Source: JBLRWS01 sp047921075
Lineage (GTDB): Bacteria > Bacteroidota > Rhodothermia > Balneolales > Balneolaceae
NCBI GenBank assembly: GCA_047921075.1
Contig: JBLRWS010000035.1
Location: forward strand, 1-27,119
DNA: 27,119 nucleotides
Direction of reading: 5' to 3'
The number at the start of each line of letters is the position of its first letter. Positions within the stretch are counted from its first letter, which is position 1. A program made the translations under genes and the position numbers. This document shows, one piece after another, positions 7,625 through 15,827 of the stretch. The notes beneath the pieces were generated by a model. The model was given only the letters and a program-made list of their open reading frames with translations. It searched no databases and was not told the origin of the DNA.

Positions 7625-8167
7625 GTGAAGCTCGATCAAAAATATTTTAACAAATTTCTGCTGGGATGCGCCGCTCTCACCATGGCGGTAATTATCTACA
7701 GTACCGTGCGATATACCGACACACAACAGCGCGAATTTTTCGAGAATATTGAAAGCCTGACCCTTCAGGAGCTGCCGCTTAACGGCTTTTTTGATGGTGA
7801 TCCGGTTGATTTATCGGGCGGAAACGCGCCATCGGTTGTCCACTTTTGGTCCACATGGTCCGGTATGTCGATGGATGTGAACGAACGGCTCTACAACTTG
7901 CAGCGGCGTCATTTTCCCGAGTTGACGGTGTACGCGGCGGTGGTGCGCGACGGGGAGGAGACAGTACGGGAGTATACCGATGCCAACGCGTTTAACTTTC
8001 GCTACGTGCAAGGAACCGAGCTGTTTCAGGAATTAAAGGCAACCGGTGTGCCAACGCTTCTATTTTTTAATCGGGATGGGTCCCTGGCCGATTTTCAGAT
8101 TGGCCGTGATCTGGAGGCAATTGAGCAGAAAACGAGGGCATTGATGGAGCTGGGGGCGGGGTGGTAA
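7625..8167 (+). CDS. Membrane-anchored thioredoxin-fold protein lacking the CxxC cysteines
   Basis: 180 aa from GTG 7625. A start at 7556 is possible, but it precedes the putative promoter box and adds no recognisable sequence. A single TM segment (residues 9-27, LLGCAALTMAVIIYS) anchors the protein, with the rest outside the cytoplasm. The soluble part resembles TlpA/ResA thioredoxins: an Ala/Pro-containing lead-in (NAPSVVHFWSTWSG), then TGVPTLLFFNRDG with the expected cis-Pro. At the WCxPC position it reads W78-S-G-M-S82, so both redox cysteines are replaced by Ser. The fold assignment is good; a thiol oxidoreductase activity is not expected. It overlaps the pabC-like gene by 7 bases, so the two are probably co-translated. 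Confidence 0.72.
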   Translation: MKLDQKYFNKFLLGCAALTMAVIIYSTVRYTDTQQREFFENIESLTLQELPLNGFFDGDPVDLSGGNAPSVVHFWSTWSGMSMDVNERLYNLQRRHFPELTVYAAVVRDGEETVREYTDANAFNFRYVQGTELFQELKATGVPTLLFFNRDGSLADFQIGRDLEAIEQKTRALMELGAGW

Positions 8168-9006
8168 GCTGGAACGGACGTCTGGTAACCCAAGCCGAAG
8201 CCGCCATTTCGGCCGGGTCAGAAGCGGTGCGTTACGGCATGGGGTGTTTTGAAACGTTTCGTGCCGAACAGGGGAGAGTACTCCTATTTGAGGATCACTG
8301 GCAGCGACTTATGGATGGTGCCCGATGGCTCGGTGCGGACTCTGAAATTCTTCCCGATGGCGCTCTGGTACGTCAGGAGCTGAACGCATTGCTCGAAGCG
8401 TCGGGCTTGTCCGATGCCGTGTCGCGGGTGCGCGTGCAGCTCACTTTGCGGTCGGAGGGTGGCTACGGAGCAGACGTATCGGGGATAGATCGTCTTATCA
8501 CAGCCGTACCGCTGAACGAAATTCAACAAGATCTGCGCCTGATTCCCGTATCGGTTACGACGATTCCCGGCACGGCCCGTCCTGCATCTCTCAAGCTCTG
8601 CAACATGCTGCACTACCGCGCGGCCAAACGAGAGGCGTTAGCCGCCGGGTTTGAGGATGGAATCCTTTGCACACCGGACGGCTATGTGGCCGAGGTATCT
8701 ATTGGTAATCTATTTTGGCGCAAGGGGAAAGATATCTTTACATCGAATGATTCTTGCCATATCCTGCCCGGCATTATGAGACGTATTGTGATGGGGTTAA
8801 TAGACGAGATGGAGGGCGTGGAGCTGCATACCGGCCGCTATTTGCCCGGCGATTTGGAGAGTGCCGATCAGGCGTGGGTCACCAACAGTGTGCGGGAAAT
8901 CCAGTGGGTTAGTCAGATCGGGGAGAACCTGCCGGAACCTGATCATGATTTTCGGGAGCGGCTCGTCGGGCGGCTTCGTGCGTACAAAGACATTCACATG
9001 GAGTAG
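8161..9006 (+). CDS. pabC: Aminotransferase class IV, probable 4-amino-4-deoxychorismate lyase
   Basis: 281 aa fold-type IV PLP enzyme. The early GMGCFETFRAEQGRVLLFEDHWQRL block, the Schiff-base Lys145 in SLKLCNML, and Glu178 in GYVAEVSIGNLFW (the E...N block contacting the PLP pyridine) are all present. The family includes branched-chain and D-amino-acid aminotransferases and PabC. PabC is favoured because folC follows after 3 bases, placing both in folate synthesis: release of pyruvate from aminodeoxychorismate to give p-aminobenzoate. pabA/pabB are not in the window. It starts with GTG 8161, overlapping the thioredoxin-like stop by 7 bases, with a G-rich stretch just upstream. A generic amino-acid aminotransferase remains possible. 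Confidence 0.8.
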   Translation: MVSWNGRLVTQAEAAISAGSEAVRYGMGCFETFRAEQGRVLLFEDHWQRLMDGARWLGADSEILPDGALVRQELNALLEASGLSDAVSRVRVQLTLRSEGGYGADVSGIDRLITAVPLNEIQQDLRLIPVSVTTIPGTARPASLKLCNMLHYRAAKREALAAGFEDGILCTPDGYVAEVSIGNLFWRKGKDIFTSNDSCHILPGIMRRIVMGLIDEMEGVELHTGRYLPGDLESADQAWVTNSVREIQWVSQIGENLPEPDHDFRERLVGRLRAYKDIHME

Positions 9007-9009
9007 GCT

Positions 9010-10278
9010 ATGCATCGTTTTCAATCACCCGCCGATCTGCACGCCTACCTTGATGCCCTCCCGATGTTCGGGCGTCAGGGGAGCTCGGCAGCCCGGTTTA
9101 CTCTCGATGGCATCCGTGCGGTGTTGAATGAGATGGGCAACCCCGAAAGACGGTACCCCTCCATTCATGTAGCCGGAACCAACGGAAAAGGGGCGGTGTG
9201 TCGCGCGGCAGCCTCCATCTGCCAGAAAGCGGGCATTCGTGCCGGCCTATTTACATCTCCCCACTTGTTGTCGGTACAGGAACGGTTTGTGGTGGATGGG
9301 GAGACGATTACCGAAACCGAACTGCTCGGATTGTTTCAGCAGCTCGACAAGGGGGAGGCCTACCGAAACCTCACCTATTTTGAGCTGACCGCCGCGCTCG
9401 CCTTCCTCCATTTTGCCAATCGGGAGGTAGATCTTGCGATCATTGAAACCGGGCTTGGCGGCCGCCTCGATGCTACCAATTGCCTGGAGCCGGTGTGCAG
9501 TGTCATCACCAGCATCGGCTTCGATCATACCGATTTGTTGGGTGATTCGATGGCAGCAATCGCCGGCGAAAAGGCGGGCATTATTAAGCAGGGGCGGCCC
9601 GTTGTTGTGGGAGAGCTGGAGCCGGAAGCGATGGAGGTTATTCGCGACAGGGCGGAGGCGGAGGGTTCGGAACTGCTGCACTGGCACATGACGCCCGCCC
9701 GTGCTATGCTCGAAAAAGAGGGCCTGTCGGGTGTGGATTTGATCAACAGTTGCCTTGCGGTGCTCGCGCTTTATCACACCCCGTTTGCCCATCAGGTGAC
9801 GCCTGACACCATCCGCCAAGGCCTGTTTCACTCTGCTGCCGCCTTCCAAAACCGCACGACGTTTACCGCTCTGCTGCACGAGAGGCCGTGGTATTTTGAT
9901 GCCGCACACAATGCTCCCGCGCTGGCAGTACTAATAAACCGCATGGAAAATATAGCCCCGGCAGAAAATTGGACCATGGTGTTGCATATAATGAAAGACA
10001 AACTAAACCCCGATGTAGTGAAACAGCTGAAGAAACTCGGCAAGGTGCTGCTTTGGGAGGCCGGCTCGCCGCGGGCCGCCACGCTTAAGGAGTTGCAAAA
10101 AGAGCTGCCCGGCGCGCAACCCTTTCCGGCTGAATTCGCGGAACGGCGGGCGTGGCTGGAAAGCCATAAATCGGAATTAGTTATTTTTGGTGGAAGTTTT
10201 TACTTTTATTCCACGGTTATGCAATGGATGGGAGCTGTTGCAGAACAAGATACCCTCTTACCACACATCAGACTGTGA
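9010..10278 (+). CDS. folC: Dihydrofolate synthase / folylpolyglutamate synthase
   Basis: 422 aa Mur-ligase-family enzyme that adds glutamate to dihydropteroate and tetrahydrofolate in the cytoplasm. The ATP-binding loop HVAGTNGKGAV is at residues 53-63, the folate-side FTSPHLLSVQERF at 81-93, the GLGGRLDATN motif around 150, and EKAGIIKQGRPVV carries the Lys that is carbamylated in the family. Near the C-terminus WYFDAAHNAPAL gives the DxAHN motif of the second domain. Length is normal. It begins 3 bases after the pabC-like stop, with GGAG eight bases before the ATG, so both are co-transcribed. rho follows after 66 bases on the same strand. Confidence 0.95.
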   Translation: MHRFQSPADLHAYLDALPMFGRQGSSAARFTLDGIRAVLNEMGNPERRYPSIHVAGTNGKGAVCRAAASICQKAGIRAGLFTSPHLLSVQERFVVDGETITETELLGLFQQLDKGEAYRNLTYFELTAALAFLHFANREVDLAIIETGLGGRLDATNCLEPVCSVITSIGFDHTDLLGDSMAAIAGEKAGIIKQGRPVVVGELEPEAMEVIRDRAEAEGSELLHWHMTPARAMLEKEGLSGVDLINSCLAVLALYHTPFAHQVTPDTIRQGLFHSAAAFQNRTTFTALLHERPWYFDAAHNAPALAVLINRMENIAPAENWTMVLHIMKDKLNPDVVKQLKKLGKVLLWEAGSPRAATLKELQKELPGAQPFPAEFAERRAWLESHKSELVIFGGSFYFYSTVMQWMGAVAEQDTLLPHIRL

Positions 10279-10344
10279 CATCCCAGGCGCTCATCTACTT
10301 CAAGTTGTGCGTATTTCGAATTCTATAGACTCTAAACATATTCT

Positions 10345-11835
10345 ATGTCGGATCATCAAACCGATACCTCATCATTTACAAATGCGGACGAACTCCGCAA
10401 AAAATCCGTTCAGGAACTGAAACAGATTGCCAAATCGATTGGCCTCAAAGGTGTATCTACGCTCAAAAAGGCAAACCTCATTGAGCGAATACAGCAGCAC
10501 GATGCCGTGGAAGAAAATACCCCATCGGTGCAGTACGGAAGTGAATCGCACATTCAGTCGTACGACGATCGCAGCGGCATCAAGCAGCAGCATCAAAAGG
10601 GGAGCCAGAAGCAGCATCAGCATGCCAAAAAGAAAGGGAAGAACCACGTAAGCAATGAACTGCCCGAATCGGATGCTGACAATCTGCGCGATCGTATTCG
10701 TGAAATTACCCCCGATCTGGGCCCGTTTTTAGTGAATGAGGGAACGCTCGAAATTTTGCCCGACGGCTACGGTTTCCTGCGCTCGGTGAATTACGACTAC
10801 AAGGCAAGCCCGGATGATATTTACGTCTCACCGTCGCAAATTAAGCGATTCCGCTTGCGTCAGGGCGATGGGGTGGTAGGTATTATTCGTCCCCCGAAAG
10901 TGGGCGAACGCTACTTTGCCCTGCTCCGTGTAGAGGGGGTAAACGGACGCATTCCGCGCGATATGGACAACCGCGGCGATTTTGAAGACCTGATGCCGAT
11001 CTATCCCGAAGAACGGTTTAAGCTTGAAAACGAACCATCCGAATATACCACCCGACTGATCGATCTGTTTGCACCGATTGGCAAAGGGCAGCGTGGGCTA
11101 ATTGTGGCGCAGCCCAAAACCGGGAAAACCACTATTCTCCGTAACATTGCCAATGCCGTAAACAAGAATAATCCCGAAACGAAAATCATCATTCTTCTGG
11201 TGGATGAGCGCCCTGAAGAAGTAACCGAAATGGAACGCACTGTGGTCGATGCCGAAGTGGTGGCTTCCACCTTCGACGAAAAGCCGGAAAACCACATTGG
11301 CCTCTCCGAAATTGTATTCGAAAAAGCGAAACGGATGGTAGAAAGCGGCCACGATGTGCTGCTGATGATGGACTCCATCACACGCCTTGCCCGCGCCTAC
11401 AACGTGGCAGGCAACAATTCCGGGCGCACCATGTCGGGCGGTGTAGACAGCTCCGCACTAAAGGCACCGCGGCAGCTCTTTAGCTCGGCGCGGAATATCG
11501 AAAACGGTGGCAGCCTCACAATTATCGCGACGGCACTGGTAGAAACCGGCTCGCGTATGGATGATGTGATTTTTGAAGAGTTTAAGGGTACCGGTAACAT
11601 GGAACTGGTGCTTGACCGCCGCCTCTCGGAGCGCCGTATTTTTCCCTCCATTGACATATTTAAGAGCGGCACCCGGCGCGAAGAGCTTATAACCACCGAA
11701 GAGGAGCGGGAAAAAGTGGTTCTGCTTCGCCGTTATCTGAACAACTACAACGCTTTTGAGGCGATGGAATTTCTGCTCGAAAAAATGAAGGGAACACGGA
11801 GTAATGAGGAGTTTCTCATCTCGATGAACAAATAG
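10345..11835 (+). CDS. rho: Transcription termination factor Rho
   Basis: 496 aa hexameric RNA helicase that ends transcription. An N-terminal Rho_N-like helical part (residues 15-52, KSVQELKQIAKSIGLKG) is followed by a low-complexity Gln/His/Lys-rich linker at about 55-115, then the OSB RNA-binding domain (LEILPDGYGFLRSVNYDY at 135-152). The ATPase core has Walker A in QPKTGKTT (256-263), Walker B in LLMMDSITRLARAYN, the SGGVDSSALKAPRQLF loop and GGSLTIIATALVETGSRMD. The last residues, YNAFEAMEFLLEKMKGTRSNEEFL, are typical. It is longer than E. coli Rho (419 aa) because of the linker. It lies 66 bases after folC with no terminator between them. Confidence 0.97.
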   Translation: MSDHQTDTSSFTNADELRKKSVQELKQIAKSIGLKGVSTLKKANLIERIQQHDAVEENTPSVQYGSESHIQSYDDRSGIKQQHQKGSQKQHQHAKKKGKNHVSNELPESDADNLRDRIREITPDLGPFLVNEGTLEILPDGYGFLRSVNYDYKASPDDIYVSPSQIKRFRLRQGDGVVGIIRPPKVGERYFALLRVEGVNGRIPRDMDNRGDFEDLMPIYPEERFKLENEPSEYTTRLIDLFAPIGKGQRGLIVAQPKTGKTTILRNIANAVNKNNPETKIIILLVDERPEEVTEMERTVVDAEVVASTFDEKPENHIGLSEIVFEKAKRMVESGHDVLLMMDSITRLARAYNVAGNNSGRTMSGGVDSSALKAPRQLFSSARNIENGGSLTIIATALVETGSRMDDVIFEEFKGTGNMELVLDRRLSERRIFPSIDIFKSGTRREELITTEEEREKVVLLRRYLNNYNAFEAMEFLLEKMKGTRSNEEFLISMNK

Positions 11836-11913
11836 ACGCCGACCTTCGTTATAGTTGACCGATAAGCGGTACTGTTGTATCATTCACCTACGAAATCTTT
11901 TACTGAAACCTCT

Positions 11914-12132
11914 ATGAGTATGGAAGAGAATATTTTGAACGATCTGAACGAAGAACTGGAAGATGTGCTGGAAGAAGGGCGCAAAGCACTGGATGATGCC
12001 GAATTGAAAGAAAGGCTGGAGGAGATCAAGACGGAGCTGGAGCTTACCATTCGTAAGCATCCGATTCAGAGTGTACTGGTGGGCGCTGCCGCGGGCTATT
12101 TGCTGGGTAAACTCTTTAGAATCGGCCGGTAA
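11914..12132 (+). CDS. Small YqjD/ElaB-like (DUF883-type) membrane-anchored protein
   Basis: 72 aa from ATG 11914; the frame extends upstream only through a TTG at 11875 with no obvious reason to use it. The N-terminal half is a strongly acidic, charged helix rich in Glu/Asp/Lys (residues 3-45). The C-terminus is a single TM segment HPIQSVLVGAAAGYLLGKLF with glycine-rich packing and a final basic FRIGR. This layout is that of the ElaB/YqjD family, whose E. coli members anchor to the inner membrane by the C-terminus and bind ribosomes in stationary phase. It is followed after 3 bases by a holin-like membrane gene. Family assignment is by layout and motif, not alignment. Confidence 0.7.
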   Translation: MSMEENILNDLNEELEDVLEEGRKALDDAELKERLEEIKTELELTIRKHPIQSVLVGAAAGYLLGKLFRIGR

Positions 12133-12135
12133 GGC

Positions 12136-12570
12136 ATGGGTCAGCAGGAGACCGATAGCACCGTTGATGGATTTCTGAACGATGTGCGGGAGTATGTCGA
12201 AAAAAGGGCGCATCTCACCACCATCATCATATCCGAGCGGATTGCCTTGGCTGCTTCGGGAGCTATACAACAATTTTTGGCGGTAATGTTCATGTTTGGT
12301 GGGCTTTTTTTTCTATGGATGGCGCTCGGTTTCCTTTTGGGAGAGTGGCTTGCCTCCAATAGCCTTGGCTTTTTTCTGGCAGCGTTGCCGCTGCTGATTG
12401 GCGGATGGATTCTGAGCAGTGCAAAATCGAAAAAACTGCAAAGCAAAATAGAGAGAGATATCTACCGACAGATCTCTGTAGACCTATCATCATCCGGCAT
12501 AGACTACGATTCCCCCGACGAAGACTCTAACTCAAAGAGTGAAGAAACCAAAGAGAGAGGCGGTGCATGA
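12136..12570 (+). CDS. Putative phage-holin-superfamily (YqjE-like) membrane protein
   Basis: 144 aa with two adjacent TM segments (about residues 50-72 and 78-97, FLAVMFMFGGLFFLWMALG and FFLAALPLLIGGWIL). It has an amphipathic N-terminal helix with DGFLNDVREYVEKRAHLTTIIISER and a charged, Ser/Asp/Glu-rich C-terminal tail. This matches the PF07332-type (YqjE / putative actinobacterial holin) layout. The name 'holin' is a family label and does not imply lysis. It begins 3 bases after the YqjD-like stop and its TGA overlaps the ATG of the next gene (ATGA at 12567-12570), so the three are translationally coupled. Confidence 0.7.
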   Translation: MGQQETDSTVDGFLNDVREYVEKRAHLTTIIISERIALAASGAIQQFLAVMFMFGGLFFLWMALGFLLGEWLASNSLGFFLAALPLLIGGWILSSAKSKKLQSKIERDIYRQISVDLSSSGIDYDSPDEDSNSKSEETKERGGA

Positions 12571-12962
12571 GCCGGTCGTCCAAAGAATATCGGGAGCTGC
12601 AAGTACTCAAAAAAGAGCTGCAACGAGATGTTAGCCGGCTCGAACAGACATACATCAAGCGTGCCGAACGTACGGCTGGCAAGGTAAAGCGTACCCTGCA
12701 ACCTATCCAATCCATTAAAAAAGACCCCGTAAAAGCGGTGGCTGTTTCGGTCGCTGTTGGGTTTTTACTTGGCTTTACACGTTCGGGTAGGAAAAAAAGG
12801 AGAGAACCCTCGTCTACAACAGGAACCACCCGATACGGATTTTCGTCTATGCTGTTTGATGAGTTAAAACGGCTGGCCGCTCACAAAGCGATGATCTACG
12901 TGTCGGATTTGGTTGACCGCGAAGTGATGTCTCGCATCGACAAAGGCAATAACTCCCGATAA
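12567..12962 (+). CDS. Second small membrane-anchored YqjD-like coiled-coil protein
   Basis: 131 aa, translationally coupled to the holin-like gene through ATGA. A charged helical N-terminus (residues 1-45, predicted coiled coil around LKKELQRDVSRLEQ) leads to a TM segment DPVKAVAVSVAVGFLLGF that is the same in layout as that of the first gene in this trio, followed by a basic patch SGRKKRREP. Unlike the first gene it continues with a cytoplasmic-looking helix SSMLFDELKRLAAHKAMIYVS. No known catalytic motif. Function unknown; likely a membrane/cell-envelope partner of the two upstream proteins. Frame ends at 12962, 140 bases before the TolC-type gene, with no convincing terminator. Confidence 0.65.
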   Translation: MSRSSKEYRELQVLKKELQRDVSRLEQTYIKRAERTAGKVKRTLQPIQSIKKDPVKAVAVSVAVGFLLGFTRSGRKKRREPSSTTGTTRYGFSSMLFDELKRLAAHKAMIYVSDLVDREVMSRIDKGNNSR

Positions 12963-13102
12963 CGGGTCCATCAACATGCCGGTTTACGTGCGCTGAGGCC
13001 ACGATTGTTAAAAAACATTTTTATTTCTTCTATGGGAATCGTTTTTCTGCAACTCTCATTAAACTTTACCGTGTAAACCCACAAACGCAAACATTACAGA
13101 AC

Positions 13103-14437
13103 ATGACCAAAGTACTTACATTTGCATCCATCCTCCTGTTTCTGCCCCTCTCGCTATTCGCGCAGCAGAAGCAGACCATTACGCTCGAAGAGGCGATCCA
13201 GATCGCAATCGACAACAACTTCCAGCTTCAGCAGGCCCGAAACAATGTGCAGCTTTCCGAATTCCGGAAAACGAGTGCCATGGCAGAATTTCTTCCAAAC
13301 CTGTCTGCCAATGCCAACCGTAACGTGAACATTGGTCGCCAGTTTGATGATAACACCGGTGACTTCGGTGATTTTACCATTAACAGTTTTAGTGCGGGCC
13401 TCAGCTCGAACATGACCATCTTTAACTCGTTTGCGAATATCAACGGTTTGCGAGCCGCACGTTCCGAAAATTTGCAGCTCGAGGAAGAGCTGAAGCGGGT
13501 AAAGGAAGACATCATTTTTCAAACCGCAACCCGTTATCTGCAGTACCTGCTGGATGTGGAATTGCTTGAAATCTCCCGCGAAAACCTGGAGACCTCCCTC
13601 CGTCAACTCGAGCAGATTGAAGCGCAAGTGGAAGTGGGTGCGCGCCCCTCGGTAGATTTGCTGAACCAGGAAAGCATCGTAGCCAACAACGAACTGGCTA
13701 TTGTGAACCGCGAAAACGCACTGAACAGCTCGCGGCTGCAAATTATTCAGACGCTACAGATCGATCCGCTGGTCGACTATGAATTTATACTTCCCGATCT
13801 GGATGATGAAAACATCATTCCCTTAGAGTACTCCCTGCAGGATCTGGTGTCGGTAGCACTCGATAATCGATCGGACCTGCGCAGCGAGCAGTATCGGTTG
13901 GAGGTATTAGAGCGTAACCTTCAGATTACACGAGCCAATCAGTATCCGTCGATTTCACTGTCCGGCTCGATCTCTTCGCGCTGGTCGGATACCAATCCAC
14001 TCTCGTTTGAAGATCAGTTTACCGATCAAAACGTCTCACGAAATTTCGGTGTATCCATCACGGTACCCATTTTTAACCGCCTGAATGTTCGCGAAAACGT
14101 GCAGGCCTCCCGCATAAACCTGAAAAATGCCACGCTCGCTTTAGAAAACACACGCCTGAACGTGGTTCAGGAGGTAAACCAGGCACTAAACGATTACAAC
14201 GCCCGCATCAAGGAGCTGGAATCGACTGAGCGGGCACTTCGCGCGGCCGAACGCGCTTTCGAAACCGAGAACCAACGCTACGATATCGGCGCCTCCACGC
14301 TTATAGAATTGAGCCAGGCCAACAACGCCTTTGTGGAAGCACAGTCGAATCGGGTGCAGGCCGTTTACAATTTTATTTTCCAAAGCAGACTGCTCGATTA
14401 CTACCTCGGTCAACTCGATGAGAATCTGCAGTTCTGA
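13103..14437 (+). CDS. TolC-family outer membrane efflux protein
   Basis: 444 aa outer-membrane channel component of tripartite efflux. The signal peptide MTKVLTFASILLFLPLSLFAQ ends after about residue 20. The OEP repeat begins ITLEEAIQIAIDNNFQLQQARNN, and a second half repeat is visible around LEYSLQDLVSVALDNRSDLRSEQYRLE (split here by fragments of the same phrase). Long amphipathic helices with Gln/Glu/Ala bias follow, and the C-terminus is a final helical and beta stretch with YNFIFQSRLLDYYLGQL. It is followed after 31 bases by an adaptor gene and then an ABC ATPase, giving a TolC-MacA-ATPase order. Start at ATG 13103, immediately before the signal peptide. Confidence 0.92.
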   Translation: MTKVLTFASILLFLPLSLFAQQKQTITLEEAIQIAIDNNFQLQQARNNVQLSEFRKTSAMAEFLPNLSANANRNVNIGRQFDDNTGDFGDFTINSFSAGLSSNMTIFNSFANINGLRAARSENLQLEEELKRVKEDIIFQTATRYLQYLLDVELLEISRENLETSLRQLEQIEAQVEVGARPSVDLLNQESIVANNELAIVNRENALNSSRLQIIQTLQIDPLVDYEFILPDLDDENIIPLEYSLQDLVSVALDNRSDLRSEQYRLEVLERNLQITRANQYPSISLSGSISSRWSDTNPLSFEDQFTDQNVSRNFGVSITVPIFNRLNVRENVQASRINLKNATLALENTRLNVVQEVNQALNDYNARIKELESTERALRAAERAFETENQRYDIGASTLIELSQANNAFVEAQSNRVQAVYNFIFQSRLLDYYLGQLDENLQF

Positions 14438-14468
14438 TGATTCACTTATGACCTAACCACTTAATTTT

Positions 14469-15815
14469 ATGACCAAGCAAACGTCAGCAACCAAAAAACT
14501 TCTTAAACTCCTGCTCGTCATCGTCGTGCTTTTTGGCGGATTGGCGATTCTGGCCTCTGCAATGGGCTGGCTTGATGGCAACTCACTTTCCAAAGAGGTG
14601 ACCGTGGCCGCGGCCGAACAACGCACCATTACGCAGATTGTATCGGCATCGGGCCGCATCCAGCCGGAAGTGGAAGTGATCATCCGGCCTGACGTTTCCG
14701 GCGAAATTATTGAGCTGGCTGTGAAAGAGGGTGATGTAGTGCGTGAAGGCGAACTGCTGCTGCGCATCAAGCCCGATATTTATCAGGCACGCATTGATGA
14801 GCTGAACGCCGCATTGCTAACCCAGCGCGCCCGGCTTGAACAGGCACGGGCTGCCATGCTGCAATCGGAAGTGCAATTCAAAAAGAACGAACAACTATAC
14901 AATCGTGACTTGATCTCTGAGCTGGAGTTCTTAGGGAGTAAAAACGATTTTGAAGCTCAAAAAGCGAACGTTCGTGCCTCTGAATTTCAAATTCAAAGTG
15001 CGCAGGCTCAGCTCCGCCGGGCCGAGGAAGAGCTGCAGCAGACGGTGATTCGCTCACCGAAAGACGGTACCATTTCTCGCCTTGCTGTGGAGCGCGGCGA
15101 ACGGGTGCTTGGTCAGGCGCAAACCGCCGGTACCGAAATGATGCGCATCGCACGGCTGGAACAGATGGAGCTGGTGGTAGATGTAAATGAGAATGATATT
15201 GTAAATGTCTCGGTAGCCGATACTGCACAAATTCAGGTAGATGCCTATCCCAACCGGATGTTTGAAGGCATTGTGACCGAAATTGCCAACTCGGCCGATA
15301 TTACCGGAGGAAGTACGGCGGACCAAGTAACCAACTACAAGGTGAAGATCCGCATCACATCGCCACATAACCTGGATGCATCTTCAAGCACTCCGTTTCA
15401 GCTTGTGTCCGATCAGGAGTCGCCAACCGCTGACGGTTTTGTTGCCTCGTTTAAACCGGGGATGTCCGGCACGGTCGATATCCTCACCAACACGGTGTAC
15501 AACGTAGTCTCTGTGCCGATTCAGGCGGTTACCGTACGCAATTTCGCCGATCTTACCCCAGCAAGTGAAACCAATGACAACGCAGAGGCCGACAGCCACC
15601 GCACCGCCCAACGTGAGGATTTCCGGCGTGTGGTGTTTATCCATGAGAACGGTACCGTACGTATGGCCGAGGTGGAAACGGGCATCAGCGACAATACCCA
15701 CATACAGATCATGAGCGGGATAGAATCCGGGCTGGAAGTTGTAACGGGCAGCTACAGGGTACTGTCGCGCCAGCTTGAAGATAACGACGAAGTTACCATC
15801 ACCAATCAATCGTAA
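14469..15815 (+). CDS. HlyD/MacA-type periplasmic adaptor of an efflux system
   Basis: 448 aa membrane-fusion protein. A single N-terminal TM (residues 11-32, LLKLLLVIVVLFGGLAILAS) anchors it in the inner membrane. The biotinyl-lipoyl half motifs (PDVSGEIIELAVKEGDVVREG at about 74-94 and IRSPKDGTISRLAVERGERV at about 200-220) flank a coiled coil at about 105-195. The beta-barrel and membrane-proximal domain follow, with SVPIQAVTVRNFADL. The C-terminus ends with GLEVVTGSYRVLSRQL. It bridges the TolC-type channel encoded upstream and an ABC transporter. The ATPase gene starts only 12 bases after its stop. Of MacA type by context; the exported substrate is unknown. Confidence 0.92.
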   Translation: MTKQTSATKKLLKLLLVIVVLFGGLAILASAMGWLDGNSLSKEVTVAAAEQRTITQIVSASGRIQPEVEVIIRPDVSGEIIELAVKEGDVVREGELLLRIKPDIYQARIDELNAALLTQRARLEQARAAMLQSEVQFKKNEQLYNRDLISELEFLGSKNDFEAQKANVRASEFQIQSAQAQLRRAEEELQQTVIRSPKDGTISRLAVERGERVLGQAQTAGTEMMRIARLEQMELVVDVNENDIVNVSVADTAQIQVDAYPNRMFEGIVTEIANSADITGGSTADQVTNYKVKIRITSPHNLDASSSTPFQLVSDQESPTADGFVASFKPGMSGTVDILTNTVYNVVSVPIQAVTVRNFADLTPASETNDNAEADSHRTAQREDFRRVVFIHENGTVRMAEVETGISDNTHIQIMSGIESGLEVVTGSYRVLSRQLEDNDEVTITNQS

Positions 15816-15827
15816 GTGGGCCGAATA

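Noticed and set aside
11836..11913. Terminator after rho
   Set aside because: Only a 4-bp ACCG/CGGT stem could be found, and no T-tract.
12136..12570. Prophage remnant, suggested by the holin-family protein
   Set aside because: No other phage genes nearby; the operon layout matches the housekeeping yqjD-yqjE type.
12963..13102. Promoter for the TolC operon
   Set aside because: T-rich region but no match to TAnnTTTG with proper spacing; a promoter is likely here but cannot be placed.
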